Shown here: positions 44,590-53,848 of the stretch, piece after piece
Numbering within the stretch: the first letter of the stretch is position 1
How the letters are laid out: the number at the start of each line of letters is the position of its first letter
The notes under the pieces: generated by a model
The model's database searches: none
What the model was told of the DNA's origin: nothing
What the model saw: the letters and a program-made list of their open reading frames with translations, nothing else
Assembly: GCA_028713915.1 (NCBI GenBank)
Contig: JAQTNK010000003.1
Location: forward strand, 20,775 to 84,774
Origin: Rhodocyclaceae bacterium
GTDB lineage: Bacteria; Pseudomonadota; Gammaproteobacteria; Burkholderiales; Rhodocyclaceae
Reading direction: 5' to 3'
DNA: 64,000 bases
Program-made: the position numbers and the translations under genes

Positions 44590-45678
44590 TTAGGCGAGGA
44601 AATCCTCCCACGCCCCCGGCGCCGCGGGCTTCAGCAGCTCGTAGCCCGGCAGGGCCGCGAGCCGCTGGCGGAAGGTGCGGCCGGCGAGGCGCCGCAGCAG
44701 CGTCTGCAGCGCCTCGCTCTCCAGCAGTGCGTGGCGCAAGGCAAAGCCGTAGCGCTCCTGCACCAGCGGCACGAAGTCGAGGTCGAAGCGCGCCGCCGCC
44801 GCCATGATGCCGAACCCCACGTCGGCAGAGCCGCCGGCGACGGTGGCAGCGACCGCGTCATGGGTGAATTCCTCGTGCGCATAGCCGTCGATGGCGGCGA
44901 CGTCGGCGCCGCTTTGCGCCAGCAGCTGGTCGATCAAGCGGCGCGTAACCGAGCCGCGCTGGCGATTCACCATGCGGGCGCCGCGCGCCGCGATGTCGCC
45001 CGCCGCGCGCAGCTTGAGCGGATTGCCGCGCGCGACGATCAAGCCCTGCTGCCGCCGCACCACCGGCAGGCAGACGTGCAGCTTCGGCTTCAGCCAGCAG
45101 CCCAGCCAGGCGGCGAGCTGCGCGCCCGTCCAGTGCTCCGGTACGTGAAAACCCGCCAGGTCGCACTCGCCGCGGCCCAGCGCGGCGAGCGCCTCTTCGC
45201 TGCCATGCCAGGCGATGGCCAAGGGCACCTGGCGTCCGTGCTCGGCCCAGTCGGCAAGCGCCAGGTCATGGCCGGCATACAGCCGCAGGGGCTGCAGCAC
45301 GGCGCTTTCGCGCCGCGGCGACACCAGTTCGCACATGCGCCGTTCCCAGACGCCATGCACCTCCGCCAACGCCAGGCGGGCGGCGGCGTCCATCTCGACC
45401 ACGGACTCGCCGAAGGGCGTCAGACGCGTGCCGCGGCCGCGCTCCATGACGACGAGGTCCACGCCGAGCCGTTGCTGGCACAGGCGCAGCAAACCCCAGG
45501 CCGCGCGATAGGAGATGCCTGCCGCAGCCGCCGCGTCCCCCAGCGCCGCGGTGTCGACCAAAGCGCCGAGCAGCGCCAGCAGGCGCCGCGTATCGGCGTC
45601 GTCGAGGTCGACGCCGAAGTCCCAGTTCCAGCGCAGCGCCGGCACCTGCGCCGCCTTCTTCGCTTTGGACTTCGCCAT
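44590..45678 (-). CDS. aorR: ModE-like transcription regulator with a substrate-binding domain
   Basis: A 362-residue regulator: N-terminal winged helix of the ModE type (RLLALLGALVDTAALGDAAA, ISYRAAWGLLRLCQQRLGVD, VVMERGRGTRLTPFGESVV) followed by a periplasmic-binding-protein-like domain (LRLYAGHDLALADWAE, GARMVNRQRGSVTRRLID, TVAGGSADVGFGIMAAA). It probably senses an oxyanion or metabolite and controls the aor operon downstream on the same strand. Start 45678 (MAKSKAKKAAQVP); codons further upstream lie in the next gene. Confidence 0.85.
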   Translation of the reverse strand: MAKSKAKKAAQVPALRWNWDFGVDLDDADTRRLLALLGALVDTAALGDAAAAAGISYRAAWGLLRLCQQRLGVDLVVMERGRGTRLTPFGESVVEMDAAARLALAEVHGVWERRMCELVSPRRESAVLQPLRLYAGHDLALADWAEHGRQVPLAIAWHGSEEALAALGRGECDLAGFHVPEHWTGAQLAAWLGCWLKPKLHVCLPVVRRQQGLIVARGNPLKLRAAGDIAARGARMVNRQRGSVTRRLIDQLLAQSGADVAAIDGYAHEEFTHDAVAATVAGGSADVGFGIMAAAARFDLDFVPLVQERYGFALRHALLESEALQTLLRRLAGRTFRQRLAALPGYELLKPAAPGAWEDFLA

Positions 45679-45691
45679 GTTGACGGCCTGG

Positions 45692-46555
45692 CTAGCGGCC
45701 GAGAAACCGTTCGACGATCGCCACCTGCGCAGCGTCGAGGAACATCGGCGCATGGCCGACCTGCGGGATTTCGACCAGTTCCGCACGCGGCCCGCGCTGC
45801 GCCATCGCGGCGTGCGTCGCCGCCGTCAGCAGGTCGGATTGGGCGCCGCGTATCGCCAGCGTCGGACAGCGAATCGCGTCATAGAGCGGCCACAGTTCGA
45901 TGTCCTTGCCGGCATCGGCCGCCTGCTGGGCGCGAAAAGGTTCGGCGATGCCGGGGTCGTAGCAGAACTCGACCTTGCCGTCGTCCGCCGTCTTCACGAC
46001 GTGCACCGTGAGGTGGCGCCATTGCGCATCGGAAAGCGCGCCGAAGGGCGCGGCGACGAAGCGCACGAAGGCTTCGGCCTGATCGACGCTGTCGAAGCGC
46101 GGCGCCCGGCCGACGTACTCGCCGATGCGCGCGATCGACAGCGCCGTGATAACCGGCCCGACGTCGTTCAGCAGCAGCCGCTTGATCGGCGTCTTCTCCT
46201 GCGCCGCCAGCGCCATGCCGATCAACCCGCCCAGCGACGTACCGAGCCAGTCGACGCTATCGACGTCGAGCCGCGCCAGCAGCGTCGCCATGTCGGAGGC
46301 ATATTGCGGCACGGCGTAGAGCGACTTGTCCTTGAGCCAGTCGCTGTGGCCGCGCCCGGCGACGTCGGGGCAGACGACGCGGTAGTCGGCGGCCAGCGCC
46401 TGGGCGAGGAAATCGAAATCGCGCCCGCAGCGCGTCAGGCCATGGACGCAGACCAGCACGCGCGGATTGCGCGCATCGCCCCATTCGACGTAAGCCATGT
46501 CGTGAAAGCCCGCCGGGCTCAGGCAGCGCACGCTGCGTTGACGCATATCGGTCAT
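45692..46555 (-). CDS. Alpha/beta hydrolase
   Basis: A 287-residue hydrolase: oxyanion region VLVCVHGLTRCGRDFDFLAQ, DVAGRGHSDWL, nucleophile elbow GTSLGGLIGM (Ser as catalytic residue), and the final His in QVGHAPMF. The acid is probably in IRGAQSDLL. Substrate unknown; esters or lactones are typical. It lies 13 bp upstream of aorR, possibly cotranscribed, and diverges from the sensor kinase gene. Confidence 0.88.
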   Translation of the reverse strand: MTDMRQRSVRCLSPAGFHDMAYVEWGDARNPRVLVCVHGLTRCGRDFDFLAQALAADYRVVCPDVAGRGHSDWLKDKSLYAVPQYASDMATLLARLDVDSVDWLGTSLGGLIGMALAAQEKTPIKRLLLNDVGPVITALSIARIGEYVGRAPRFDSVDQAEAFVRFVAAPFGALSDAQWRHLTVHVVKTADDGKVEFCYDPGIAEPFRAQQAADAGKDIELWPLYDAIRCPTLAIRGAQSDLLTAATHAAMAQRGPRAELVEIPQVGHAPMFLDAAQVAIVERFLGR

Positions 46556-46752
46556 CGAATCCTCCTGGTTGCGCGAAGTTTACTCGGCAACCGCGGGACC
46601 GGCGTAAGATTAAGCGCAGCAACGGCTGGCGCTGCGCAGACGACTCGATGTCCTTGGCGTTTGGGCCGCCGCCGAAGAGGATTCGAGCGGCCCAGAATTT
46701 GCCGCCGCGGCGCCTGGAGATCGCATGGCGTCGCGTCGAGAGGAGGACATCG

Positions 46753-48363
46753 ATGCTGGAGAATCTCGACCGCTTTCTTGCCATCAACGGCTATCTGCCG
46801 CATGGCTACTGCATCAGCTGGTCGACACCGCTCGTGTCGACCTTCGTCGTCAGCGACTCGCTGATCTTCCTCGCCTATTTCTCCATGCCCGCCGCGCTGG
46901 TCTTTTTTGCGCGCCGGCGCGCGGACTTCCCCTACCGCTGGCTGCTGTGGATGTTCGCTGCTTTCATCATGGCCTGCGGCGCCACGCATCTGATGGATGT
47001 GGTCGTCCTCTGGTGGCCGCTGTACGGCATCGATGCGCTGCTCAAGGCCGCCACCGCCGTGGCGTCCGTGGTCACCGCCGTCATGCTGTGGCCGCTGATT
47101 CCGCGGGCCCTGGAGCTGCCCAGCCCGGCGCAGTTGCAGCGCGCCAACGCCGAGCTGCAGAAGGAGATCGTCGAGCGCCGGCGCGCCGAAGAAGCCCTGC
47201 GGCTGGCCAAGGAGGCGGCGGAAGAAGGTTGGCTCAAGGAACGGCTGCTGATGGCGGCGATCGTCGAATCGTCGCAGGATGCAATCATCGGCGAAGCGCT
47301 CGACGGCAGGGTCACCAGCTGGAACCTCGCCGCCGCCAGGATGTTCGGCTACAGCGCCGAAGAAGTCGTCGGCCGCTCGCTGTCCGACGTCATTCCCGCC
47401 GACCGCCGCGACGAGGAAGCGACCATCCTCGCCACCATCGCCGACGGCGCCGCGATCCGCTACTTCGAGACCCAGCGCAGCCATCGGGACGGCAGCCGCA
47501 TCGACGTGTCCGTCAGCCTTTCGCCCATCCGCGACAAGGCCGGCGCCATCGTCGGCCTGTCGAAAATCGTCCGCAACATCGGCGACAGGAAACAGGCCGA
47601 GGCGCGGATTCACGAACTCAATGCCAGCCTCGAGCGGCAGGTGGCGGAGCGCACGGCCGAACTGCGCGGCGCCAACCAGGAGCTGGAAGCCTTCGCCTAT
47701 GCCGTGTCGCACGACTTGCGCGCGCCGCTGCGGGCGATGAGCGGATTTTCCCGCATCCTCGAGGAAGACTTCGGCCCCACGCTGGCGCCCGAAGCCCGCG
47801 AATACCTGCGCCACATCGCGCAGGCCAGCGCCAACATGGGACAGTTGATCGAAGGCCTGCTCACCCTCTCGCGCGTCACGCGCGGCGATCTCAGGCGCGA
47901 GCCCGTCGACCTGTCCGCGATGGCGGAACGCCTCCGCGCGGAACTTTGCGCGGCCGAACCCGAGCGCCGCGTCGACTGGGAGATCGAACCCGGCATGGTC
48001 CGGAGCGGCGATGGCCGCATGCTCGAATCGATGCTGCGCAACCTGCTCGGCAACGCCTGGAAATACACGGCCGCCGCCGCCGCGCCGCGCATCCGCGCCT
48101 ATGCCTGCCATGAAGGAGCGGAGCGCTGCATCTGCATCGCCGACAACGGCGCCGGCTTCGACATGGCTTATGCCGAACAGTTGTTCCAGCCGTTCCGGCG
48201 CCTGCATCGCCAGGAAGAATTCCCCGGCCTCGGCATCGGCCTCGCCACCGTGCAGCGCATCGTCCATCGTCACGGCGGCACCATCGCGGCGTCGGCGGCG
48301 CCGGGGCGCGGCGCGACATTCTGCTTCACCCTGCCGGAGCACGACACGAAGGAGGCAACATGA
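46753..48363 (+). CDS. Ethylene-receptor-like hybrid-free sensor histidine kinase
   Basis: A 536-residue kinase. The first 110 residues hold three membrane helices like plant ETR1: SDSLIFLAYFSMPAALVFFA, DFPYRWLLWMFAAFIMACGA then THLMDV. The five ethylene/copper-site residues of ETR1 (Asp25, Tyr32, Ile62, Cys65, His69) are present as Asp35, Tyr42, Ile72, Cys75 and His79, a constant offset of 10. A coiled linker, a PAS domain (SSQDAIIGEALDGRVTSWN), HisKA (YAVSHDLRAPLRAMSGF) and HATPase (NLLGNAWKYTA, ADNGAGFDM, GLGIGLATVQRI) follow. AGGAGG precedes the start. It overlaps the receiver gene by 4 bp. Confidence 0.9.
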   Translation: MLENLDRFLAINGYLPHGYCISWSTPLVSTFVVSDSLIFLAYFSMPAALVFFARRRADFPYRWLLWMFAAFIMACGATHLMDVVVLWWPLYGIDALLKAATAVASVVTAVMLWPLIPRALELPSPAQLQRANAELQKEIVERRRAEEALRLAKEAAEEGWLKERLLMAAIVESSQDAIIGEALDGRVTSWNLAAARMFGYSAEEVVGRSLSDVIPADRRDEEATILATIADGAAIRYFETQRSHRDGSRIDVSVSLSPIRDKAGAIVGLSKIVRNIGDRKQAEARIHELNASLERQVAERTAELRGANQELEAFAYAVSHDLRAPLRAMSGFSRILEEDFGPTLAPEAREYLRHIAQASANMGQLIEGLLTLSRVTRGDLRREPVDLSAMAERLRAELCAAEPERRVDWEIEPGMVRSGDGRMLESMLRNLLGNAWKYTAAAAAPRIRAYACHEGAERCICIADNGAGFDMAYAEQLFQPFRRLHRQEEFPGLGIGLATVQRIVHRHGGTIAASAAPGRGATFCFTLPEHDTKEAT

Positions 48364-48800
48364 CGTTCGCCAATACGCTGCTGCTGGTGGAAGACAATCC
48401 GCAGGACGAAATACTCACGCTGCGCGCGCTGCGCAAGACCAATCTCGCCAACCGCGTCGACGTCGTGCGCGACGGCCAGCAGGCGCTCGACTATCTGTTC
48501 CGCCAGGGCGAATTCGCCGCGCGCGAAGGCCCCGACCTGCCCACGGTCGTGCTGCTCGACATCAGCCTGCCGCGCATCAACGGCCTCGACGTGCTCGAAA
48601 GGCTGCGCGCCGATCCGCGCACGCGGCTGTTGCCGGTCGTCATCCTCACGTCTTCGGACGAGGACCGCGACCGCCTGAAGAGTTACGAGAACGGCGCCAA
48701 CAGTTTCGTCAGAAAGCCGCTCGACTTCGGCGAGTTCGCCGAGACCGTCGCCCGCCTCGGCGTCTATTGGCTGGCGACCAACCAACCGCCGCGCCGCTAG
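48360..48800 (+). CDS. Stand-alone CheY-like response regulator (Rcp1-type)
   Basis: A 146-residue single receiver domain: LLLVEDNPQDEILTLRAL with the acidic pair, phosphoacceptor Asp in VVLLDISLPRINGLDVL, VILTSSDEDRDRLKSYENGA and switch Lys in FVRKPLDF. The longer loop after the first helix is typical of phytochrome-associated Rcp1 regulators. It has no output domain, so it must act through a partner, probably the HD-GYP gene 15 bp downstream. Its ATG overlaps the kinase stop. Confidence 0.92.
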   Translation: MTFANTLLLVEDNPQDEILTLRALRKTNLANRVDVVRDGQQALDYLFRQGEFAAREGPDLPTVVLLDISLPRINGLDVLERLRADPRTRLLPVVILTSSDEDRDRLKSYENGANSFVRKPLDFGEFAETVARLGVYWLATNQPPRR

Positions 48801-48815
48801 CGTCTCGCCACCATC

Positions 48816-50135
48816 ATGACCCACGCCGACAGCCGCTACGAAAATCTCGCCCGCCAGGCGCTGGACGATGGCGCCCATTACGTGAAGACGGTGGCCGACC
48901 TCGCCCATCGCACGGAGCTTGTCGCCGACGCGGACATCTACGCCGCCGACGGCACCCGCCTCGCCGCCAAGGGCGCGCTGATCGGCGGCGAGCTGCGCGA
49001 CAAGCTGCTCAAGCACAAGCTGCTCAGGCCGGCAGGCTTGAGCTTCAGCGTTCCGGACGGCGCCATGTCGACATCGCTGGCGCAGCAGACGGCCCGCCTC
49101 ATCGACGGCGACGCCTGCCTGCGGCAGCTGGCCGAGCGCTCCGGGGACGCGCTCGACATGCGCCACGGCCTCGCCCGCTTGTCCCTGCCGCCGACACTGG
49201 CCTTCATGCTCACGGTGGCGCGGGAACAGCGGCCGCGCCTGTTCCGCCATCTGCTGCTGGTCGCGCTGATCGCCCATTACCTGGCGCTGTGCCGCGGGCT
49301 GTCCGAAAAGGACACGGCCAGCCTGCTCGTCGCCGCCCTCTGCCACGACCTCGGCGAACTGCATACCGACCCGGCCCTGCTCGACCCGCAGCACCGCATC
49401 GGCGACACGGAGCGGCGCTACATCTACGTGCATCCGATCACCGGCCACCTCATCGCGCGCGAATTCGCGCAATTCGATCCCGCCGTCGCCACCGCCGTGC
49501 TCCAGCATCAGGAACGGCTCGACGGCAGCGGCTATCCGTATGGGCTGCGCGCGGAACGCATCGGCACTTTCGCCCGCATCGTCGGCATCGCCGATGTCTG
49601 CGCCTCCATCCTCGACCGTTTCGGCAGCAACGAGCGACTGGCGGCGTTGATGCGCCTGAACCGGCAGAAGTTCGACATCGGTTTGCTTGCGCTGCTGCAC
49701 GAAGGCATCGGCCATCCGTCGCCGGCGCCCGCGGTGCCGCGCAGCGCGCCGCAGGCGCGGCTCCAGGCGGCGGCCGGCCTGCTCGAACGCTGGGCCGAGT
49801 TCCGCCCGGCGCTGGCCGGCGCCGGCAGCGGCCAACCGGTTCCCGAACTGGCGTTCCTGGTCGAACGCATGGCCAGCCTGCGCCACATGCTGCTGCAATT
49901 CGGCTTCGACCCCGACAGCCAGCAACTGCTGATGGAACTCCTCGCCGACGATCCGCAGATCGCCGCCGAACTGGACGCCGCCCTCGATGAAGTGCGTTGG
50001 CAATTCGCCGACCTCGAACGCGAAATCGCCCGCCGCCGCGAAGTCATCGAGCCGCTGCTGACCGCCGACGGCAAGCGCCTGCTGAACGAATGGACCACGC
50101 AGTTGCGCGCCCATCTCGCCGCCGCCGGCGATTAG
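48816..50135 (+). CDS. HD-GYP phosphodiesterase-like protein
   Basis: A 439-residue protein with an HD-GYP domain (about residues 140-290): LVAALCHDLGELHTDP (HD), YVHPITGHLIA, LQHQERLDGSGYPYGL (the GYP motif) and IVGIADVCASILDR. The metal-ligand histidines and aspartates are in place, so it should hydrolyse cyclic di-GMP. The C-terminal region is helical, with a coiled stretch near the end (FADLEREIARRREVIEPL). It closes a three-gene signalling operon with the ethylene-receptor-like kinase and the receiver. Confidence 0.9.
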   Translation: MTHADSRYENLARQALDDGAHYVKTVADLAHRTELVADADIYAADGTRLAAKGALIGGELRDKLLKHKLLRPAGLSFSVPDGAMSTSLAQQTARLIDGDACLRQLAERSGDALDMRHGLARLSLPPTLAFMLTVAREQRPRLFRHLLLVALIAHYLALCRGLSEKDTASLLVAALCHDLGELHTDPALLDPQHRIGDTERRYIYVHPITGHLIAREFAQFDPAVATAVLQHQERLDGSGYPYGLRAERIGTFARIVGIADVCASILDRFGSNERLAALMRLNRQKFDIGLLALLHEGIGHPSPAPAVPRSAPQARLQAAAGLLERWAEFRPALAGAGSGQPVPELAFLVERMASLRHMLLQFGFDPDSQQLLMELLADDPQIAAELDAALDEVRWQFADLEREIARRREVIEPLLTADGKRLLNEWTTQLRAHLAAAGD

Positions 50136-50136
50136 C

Positions 50137-52485
50137 CTAGCGCCCGTGCCAGTAGCGTCGCCGCTGCGCGCGCTCGGCGGCGACGGCGATGCCGTTGGCC
50201 GCCAGCGTCACCGTCAGCGCGCCGTCGGCATCGGTGCGCAGCAAGGCTGCGCCCGTCGCGCGATAGCGCTCGACGACGTCCGCTTTCGGGTGACCGAAGC
50301 GGTTGCGGTAGCCGACCGGAAAGATCGCCGTCCGCGCGCCGACGGCAGCGATGAACGCGGGCGTGGACGACGTGCGGCTGCCGTGGTGCGGCACCGTCAG
50401 CACCTCGGCCCGCAAGTCGTGCGGATGGCGCCCCCGCAGCGCGAGCTCGGACAGCGCCTCGACGTCCGACGTCAACAGCATGCTATGTGCGCCCGCCGTC
50501 ACCTTGAGCACGCAGCTCATGTCGTTGGTCTTGCGCGTCGGCGCAACGAACTGCGCCGCCGGCGGATGCAGCACCGCGAAGTGCACGCCGTCCCAGTCCC
50601 AGGCATCGCCGTCCACGCAGGGATGCTGCGCCACCGGCAAGGCGGAGAGCGCATGTTCGTAAGGCAGGGAACTCGACACCCAGTCGACGGGAATCGCCTC
50701 CAGCACCGATTCGGCGCCGCCCGAGTGGTCCTTGTCGGCGTGCGTCACCATGAGGCCGTCGAGGCGCTCGACGCCGACCGCGCGCAGGTAGGGCACGATG
50801 ATGCGGTTGCCGCTGTTGGCATCCGGCGAGAACATCGGCCCGGTGTCGTAGAGCAGGTCGTGGCGCTGCGTCTGCACGTGCAGCGCCAGGCCCTGGCCGA
50901 CGTCGAGCACGGTGACCACGGCCGCACCGGCGGCCGGCCGCGGCGGCGGCACCAGCACCAGCGGCAGGCAGGCCGCGAGCCCCAGCCAGCGCGCCGGAAA
51001 GCCGCGCGGCAACAGCAGCCAGGCCATGCCGGCGGCCGCCAGCGGCAGGCTCCAGGGCGGCGGCGCATGCTGCTGCCAGATCGCCCACTTCGCCGCCGCC
51101 AGCCAGTCGAGCAGCGCCATCTGCCAGGACATGACGAGATGCGCCAGCCACAGCAGCGGATCGCCCAGCGGCACGGCGCCGGCCAGCGCCAGCGGCGTGA
51201 CGACGAAGCCGACGACCGGGATCGCCACGGCATTGGCCAGCGGCGAGGCCAGCGAGAACTGCTGGAATAGCGCCAACAGCGCCGGCACCATGCCGACCGT
51301 CACCGCCCATTGCGCGCGCCCCCACTCGGCGAGCCAGTGGCTGCGGCCGACGCGGCCGCTGCCGGCGTAGAACAGCAGGGCCACGGCGCCGAACGACAGC
51401 CAGAAGCCCGCCGCCAGCACGGCCCAGGGATCGAGCAGCAGCACCACCAGCAAGGCCAGCGCCAGCACGCGGCGGCCGGCGACGCTGCGCCCCGACCACA
51501 GCGCTAGCGCCACGAGCCCGAGCATGTAGAGCGTGCGTTGCGCCGGCACTTCGAAGCCGGCCAGCAGGCTGTAGGCGAAGGCGGCGAGAAACCCCGCCAG
51601 CGCCGCCGCCTTCTGCGCCGGCAGCCGCAGCGGCAGGTGCGGCGAGCGGCGCCAGAGCAAGGACACGAGGCCCCAGGCCAGCCCGGCCAGCATCGTCACA
51701 TGGCTGCCCGAAATGCTCATCAGATGCGTCGTGCCGGTGCGCGCGAAGGTCTGCCACAGCCCCGGATCGATGGCGCGCTGGTCGCCGACGGCGAGCGCGA
51801 TGAGGACGCCGGCATACGGCGCGTCGCCGAGCACGCGCTCGAAGCGGGCGCGAATGCGCTCGCGCAGCCGCTCGACGGCCAAGCCGGCGCGCCAGACGAA
51901 TTCGTCCAGGCGCGCATTGCCGTCGCCCGCACGCACGTAGCCGGTGGCGCGGATGCCGCGCTCCAGCAGCGCCGCTTCGTAGTCGTAGCCGTGGGGATTG
52001 AGGTTGCCGTGGGGACGCTTGAGGCGCACCGTGAGGCGCCAGCGCTCGCCAGCGTGGACTTCCTGCGCCGGCGCCATGTCCTCGTCTTCGCCGTGCCAGC
52101 CGGCGTGGCCGCTGCGGTACCAGGCGAGCGAGACGTGCGCCGGCACGGCCAGCGCCGCCTGCTCGACGTCGAAGTCGAAGCGCAGGCCGGTCTCGAATTT
52201 CTGCGGCAGGGCGGCGACGACGCCGACGACTTCGATGTCGCGGCCTTCATTCGCCGCCGGCAAGGCGTCGGCGAGGCGCTCCTGGGCGAAGAAACCGGCC
52301 CAGGCGATGCCGACGAGAAAAGCGCCGACCGGCGCCGCCGCCCGCAGGCGCGGCGACAGCAGCCGCAGCGCCATCAGGACGGCGCCGGCCGCGGCGAACG
52401 CGAGCAGGACGGCCGCTTCCGGCAAGTCCGGCTGCCATTGCAGCCAGCCGACGCCGGCGGCGAAGGCAAGAATTGCGATTGTCAT
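50137..52485 (-). CDS. comEC: ComEC/Rec2 DNA internalisation channel
   Basis: A 782-residue membrane protein: N-terminal hydrophobic segment, periplasmic OB-like domain (EVHAGERWRLTVRLKRPHG), the Competence membrane core (GTTHLMSISGSHVTMLAGL, FEVPAQRTLYMLGLVALAL) and a C-terminal metallo-beta-lactamase-like domain (VTVLDVGQGLALHVQTQ, MVTHADKDHSGGAESVL, LTVPHHGSRTSSTPAF). It carries single-stranded DNA across the inner membrane in natural transformation. It is convergent with the HD-GYP gene. Confidence 0.93.
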   Translation of the reverse strand: MTIAILAFAAGVGWLQWQPDLPEAAVLLAFAAAGAVLMALRLLSPRLRAAAPVGAFLVGIAWAGFFAQERLADALPAANEGRDIEVVGVVAALPQKFETGLRFDFDVEQAALAVPAHVSLAWYRSGHAGWHGEDEDMAPAQEVHAGERWRLTVRLKRPHGNLNPHGYDYEAALLERGIRATGYVRAGDGNARLDEFVWRAGLAVERLRERIRARFERVLGDAPYAGVLIALAVGDQRAIDPGLWQTFARTGTTHLMSISGSHVTMLAGLAWGLVSLLWRRSPHLPLRLPAQKAAALAGFLAAFAYSLLAGFEVPAQRTLYMLGLVALALWSGRSVAGRRVLALALLVVLLLDPWAVLAAGFWLSFGAVALLFYAGSGRVGRSHWLAEWGRAQWAVTVGMVPALLALFQQFSLASPLANAVAIPVVGFVVTPLALAGAVPLGDPLLWLAHLVMSWQMALLDWLAAAKWAIWQQHAPPPWSLPLAAAGMAWLLLPRGFPARWLGLAACLPLVLVPPPRPAAGAAVVTVLDVGQGLALHVQTQRHDLLYDTGPMFSPDANSGNRIIVPYLRAVGVERLDGLMVTHADKDHSGGAESVLEAIPVDWVSSSLPYEHALSALPVAQHPCVDGDAWDWDGVHFAVLHPPAAQFVAPTRKTNDMSCVLKVTAGAHSMLLTSDVEALSELALRGRHPHDLRAEVLTVPHHGSRTSSTPAFIAAVGARTAIFPVGYRNRFGHPKADVVERYRATGAALLRTDADGALTVTLAANGIAVAAERAQRRRYWHGR

Positions 52486-52588
52486 GAAAGCGAATTAGAC
52501 CAGATTGCGACGTCATCCGATAAAATGACCGCATGCGCCAGCAGCCACGCCGATGCCGGCCCGCCCACCCCGCCGCCCCGAAAGCCGC

Positions 52589-53650
52589 ATGAATTACGAC
52601 GAGAACACCAGCGAAGTCTTCCGCCGCGCCCGCTTGTCGATCATCGTCGCCCTCGGCGGCTTCGCCGCCGTCATGGCCGTCGGCACGCTCGGCTACAAGG
52701 CGCTCGGCGGCGCCGACAACGGTTGGATCGACGCCCTCTACATGACCTTCCTGATGATCGCCACCATCGGCTACGGCGGCGGCATCGAGATCTGGCACCG
52801 GCCGGAACTGGAAATCTTCACCATGGCCATCGCCTTTTCGGGCGTCGCCATCATGACCTACTTCTTTTCGAGCGTGACGGCCATCGTCCTGGCCAGCGAC
52901 TTCGACAAATCGATGCGGAGACGACGTATGGAAAAAGCCATGAAGAAAGTACGCAACCATTACATCGTCTGCGGCTTCGGCCGCGTCGGGCGCAACGTCG
53001 GCCAGGAACTGGAAAGCACCAATCGCCACTTCGTCGCCATCGACGAGAATGTCGAACTTCTCGAGTCGCATGCCGAGAAACGCCCCGGCCTGATGTACAT
53101 CCACGGCGACGCCTCCGACGAGGACATCCTCGCCGAGGCCAACATCGAGCATGCGCGCGGCGTTTTCGCCGTCACCGGCGACGACAGCCGCAACCTGATG
53201 ATCTCGCTGACGGCCAAGCAGATGGCGCCCAACCTGCGCATCGTCGCGCGCTGCAACGACCTGCGCAACGTCGAGAAGATGAAGAAGGCCGGCGCCGACG
53301 CCATCGTCTCGCCGAACTTCACCGGCGGCATGCGCATCGCTTCGGCCATGATCCGGCCGCACGTCGTCTCCTTCCTCGACGAAATGCTGCGCTCCGAGCA
53401 CAAGCTGCGCGTCGAGGAGGTGATGGTGCCCGACGACTTCGCGCCGCGCCTGCTGGGAACGATGAAGCTGCGCAGCGCCAACTACGTGCTGCTCGCCGTG
53501 CGCACGCGCGGCGACTGGGTGTTCAACCCGCCGGCCGACGAATTCATGCTCCAGGCCGGCTACACCATCGTCGCCATGACTTCGCCGCACGGCCGCCAGG
53601 AGCTCGAGGCGGCGCTGCTGCCGCAGCTCGCGGAAGAAGCGGACGACTAG
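52589..53650 (+). CDS. Potassium channel with a regulatory RCK (TrkA-N) domain
   Basis: A 353-residue channel: helix 1 ([20 protein letters not shown]), pore loop with filter ATIGYGGGI, helix 2 ([20 protein letters not shown]), and an RCK domain with NAD-type motif [17 protein letters not shown] followed by a TrkA-C region ([20 protein letters not shown]). The filter is TIGYGG instead of the usual TVGYGD. An internal ATG at 52928 (codon 114) has CGGAG 7 bp before it and would give the RCK part alone, as known for MthK. It lies next to divergent comEC. Confidence 0.9.
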   Translation: MNYDENTSEVFRRARLSIIVALGGFAAVMAVGTLGYKALGGADNGWIDALYMTFLMIATIGYGGGIEIWHRPELEIFTMAIAFSGVAIMTYFFSSVTAIVLASDFDKSMRRRRMEKAMKKVRNHYIVCGFGRVGRNVGQELESTNRHFVAIDENVELLESHAEKRPGLMYIHGDASDEDILAEANIEHARGVFAVTGDDSRNLMISLTAKQMAPNLRIVARCNDLRNVEKMKKAGADAIVSPNFTGGMRIASAMIRPHVVSFLDEMLRSEHKLRVEEVMVPDDFAPRLLGTMKLRSANYVLLAVRTRGDWVFNPPADEFMLQAGYTIVAMTSPHGRQELEAALLPQLAEEADD

Positions 53651-53701
53651 CCGCCGCCGCGCCGCGCCGGCACGGCGGCATACCCGTTTCTGCATAGTCC
53701 A

Positions 53702-53722
53702 AATACCGTGGTTTCCGGTATT
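53702..53722. promoter_or_regulatory. Inverted repeat upstream of the HExxH gene
   Basis: AATACCG (53702-53708), 7-bp spacer, CGGTATT (53716-53722), a perfect repeat. A TATATT box follows at about 53743, so the repeat lies where an activator would bind. Confidence 0.4.
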
Positions 53723-53777
53723 CCCCGCCGCGGCGCCGCCGCCTATATTGTCGCCATGCCGCATCGATGACCATGGC

Positions 53778-53796
53778 ATGACGATAACATCGTCAT
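53778..53796. promoter_or_regulatory. Second inverted repeat upstream of the HExxH gene
   Basis: ATGACGAT, AAC, ATCGTCAT (53778-53796): a perfect 8-bp repeat with a 3-bp spacer, 53 bp before the start codon. It lies downstream of the TATATT box, so it may act as an operator or as an mRNA leader hairpin. Confidence 0.4.
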
Positions 53797-53848
53797 CGAC
53801 CCGGCGAGGCGGTCAGCAAAATGGCCATTGCGGAGGGGAGTGCAGCGC

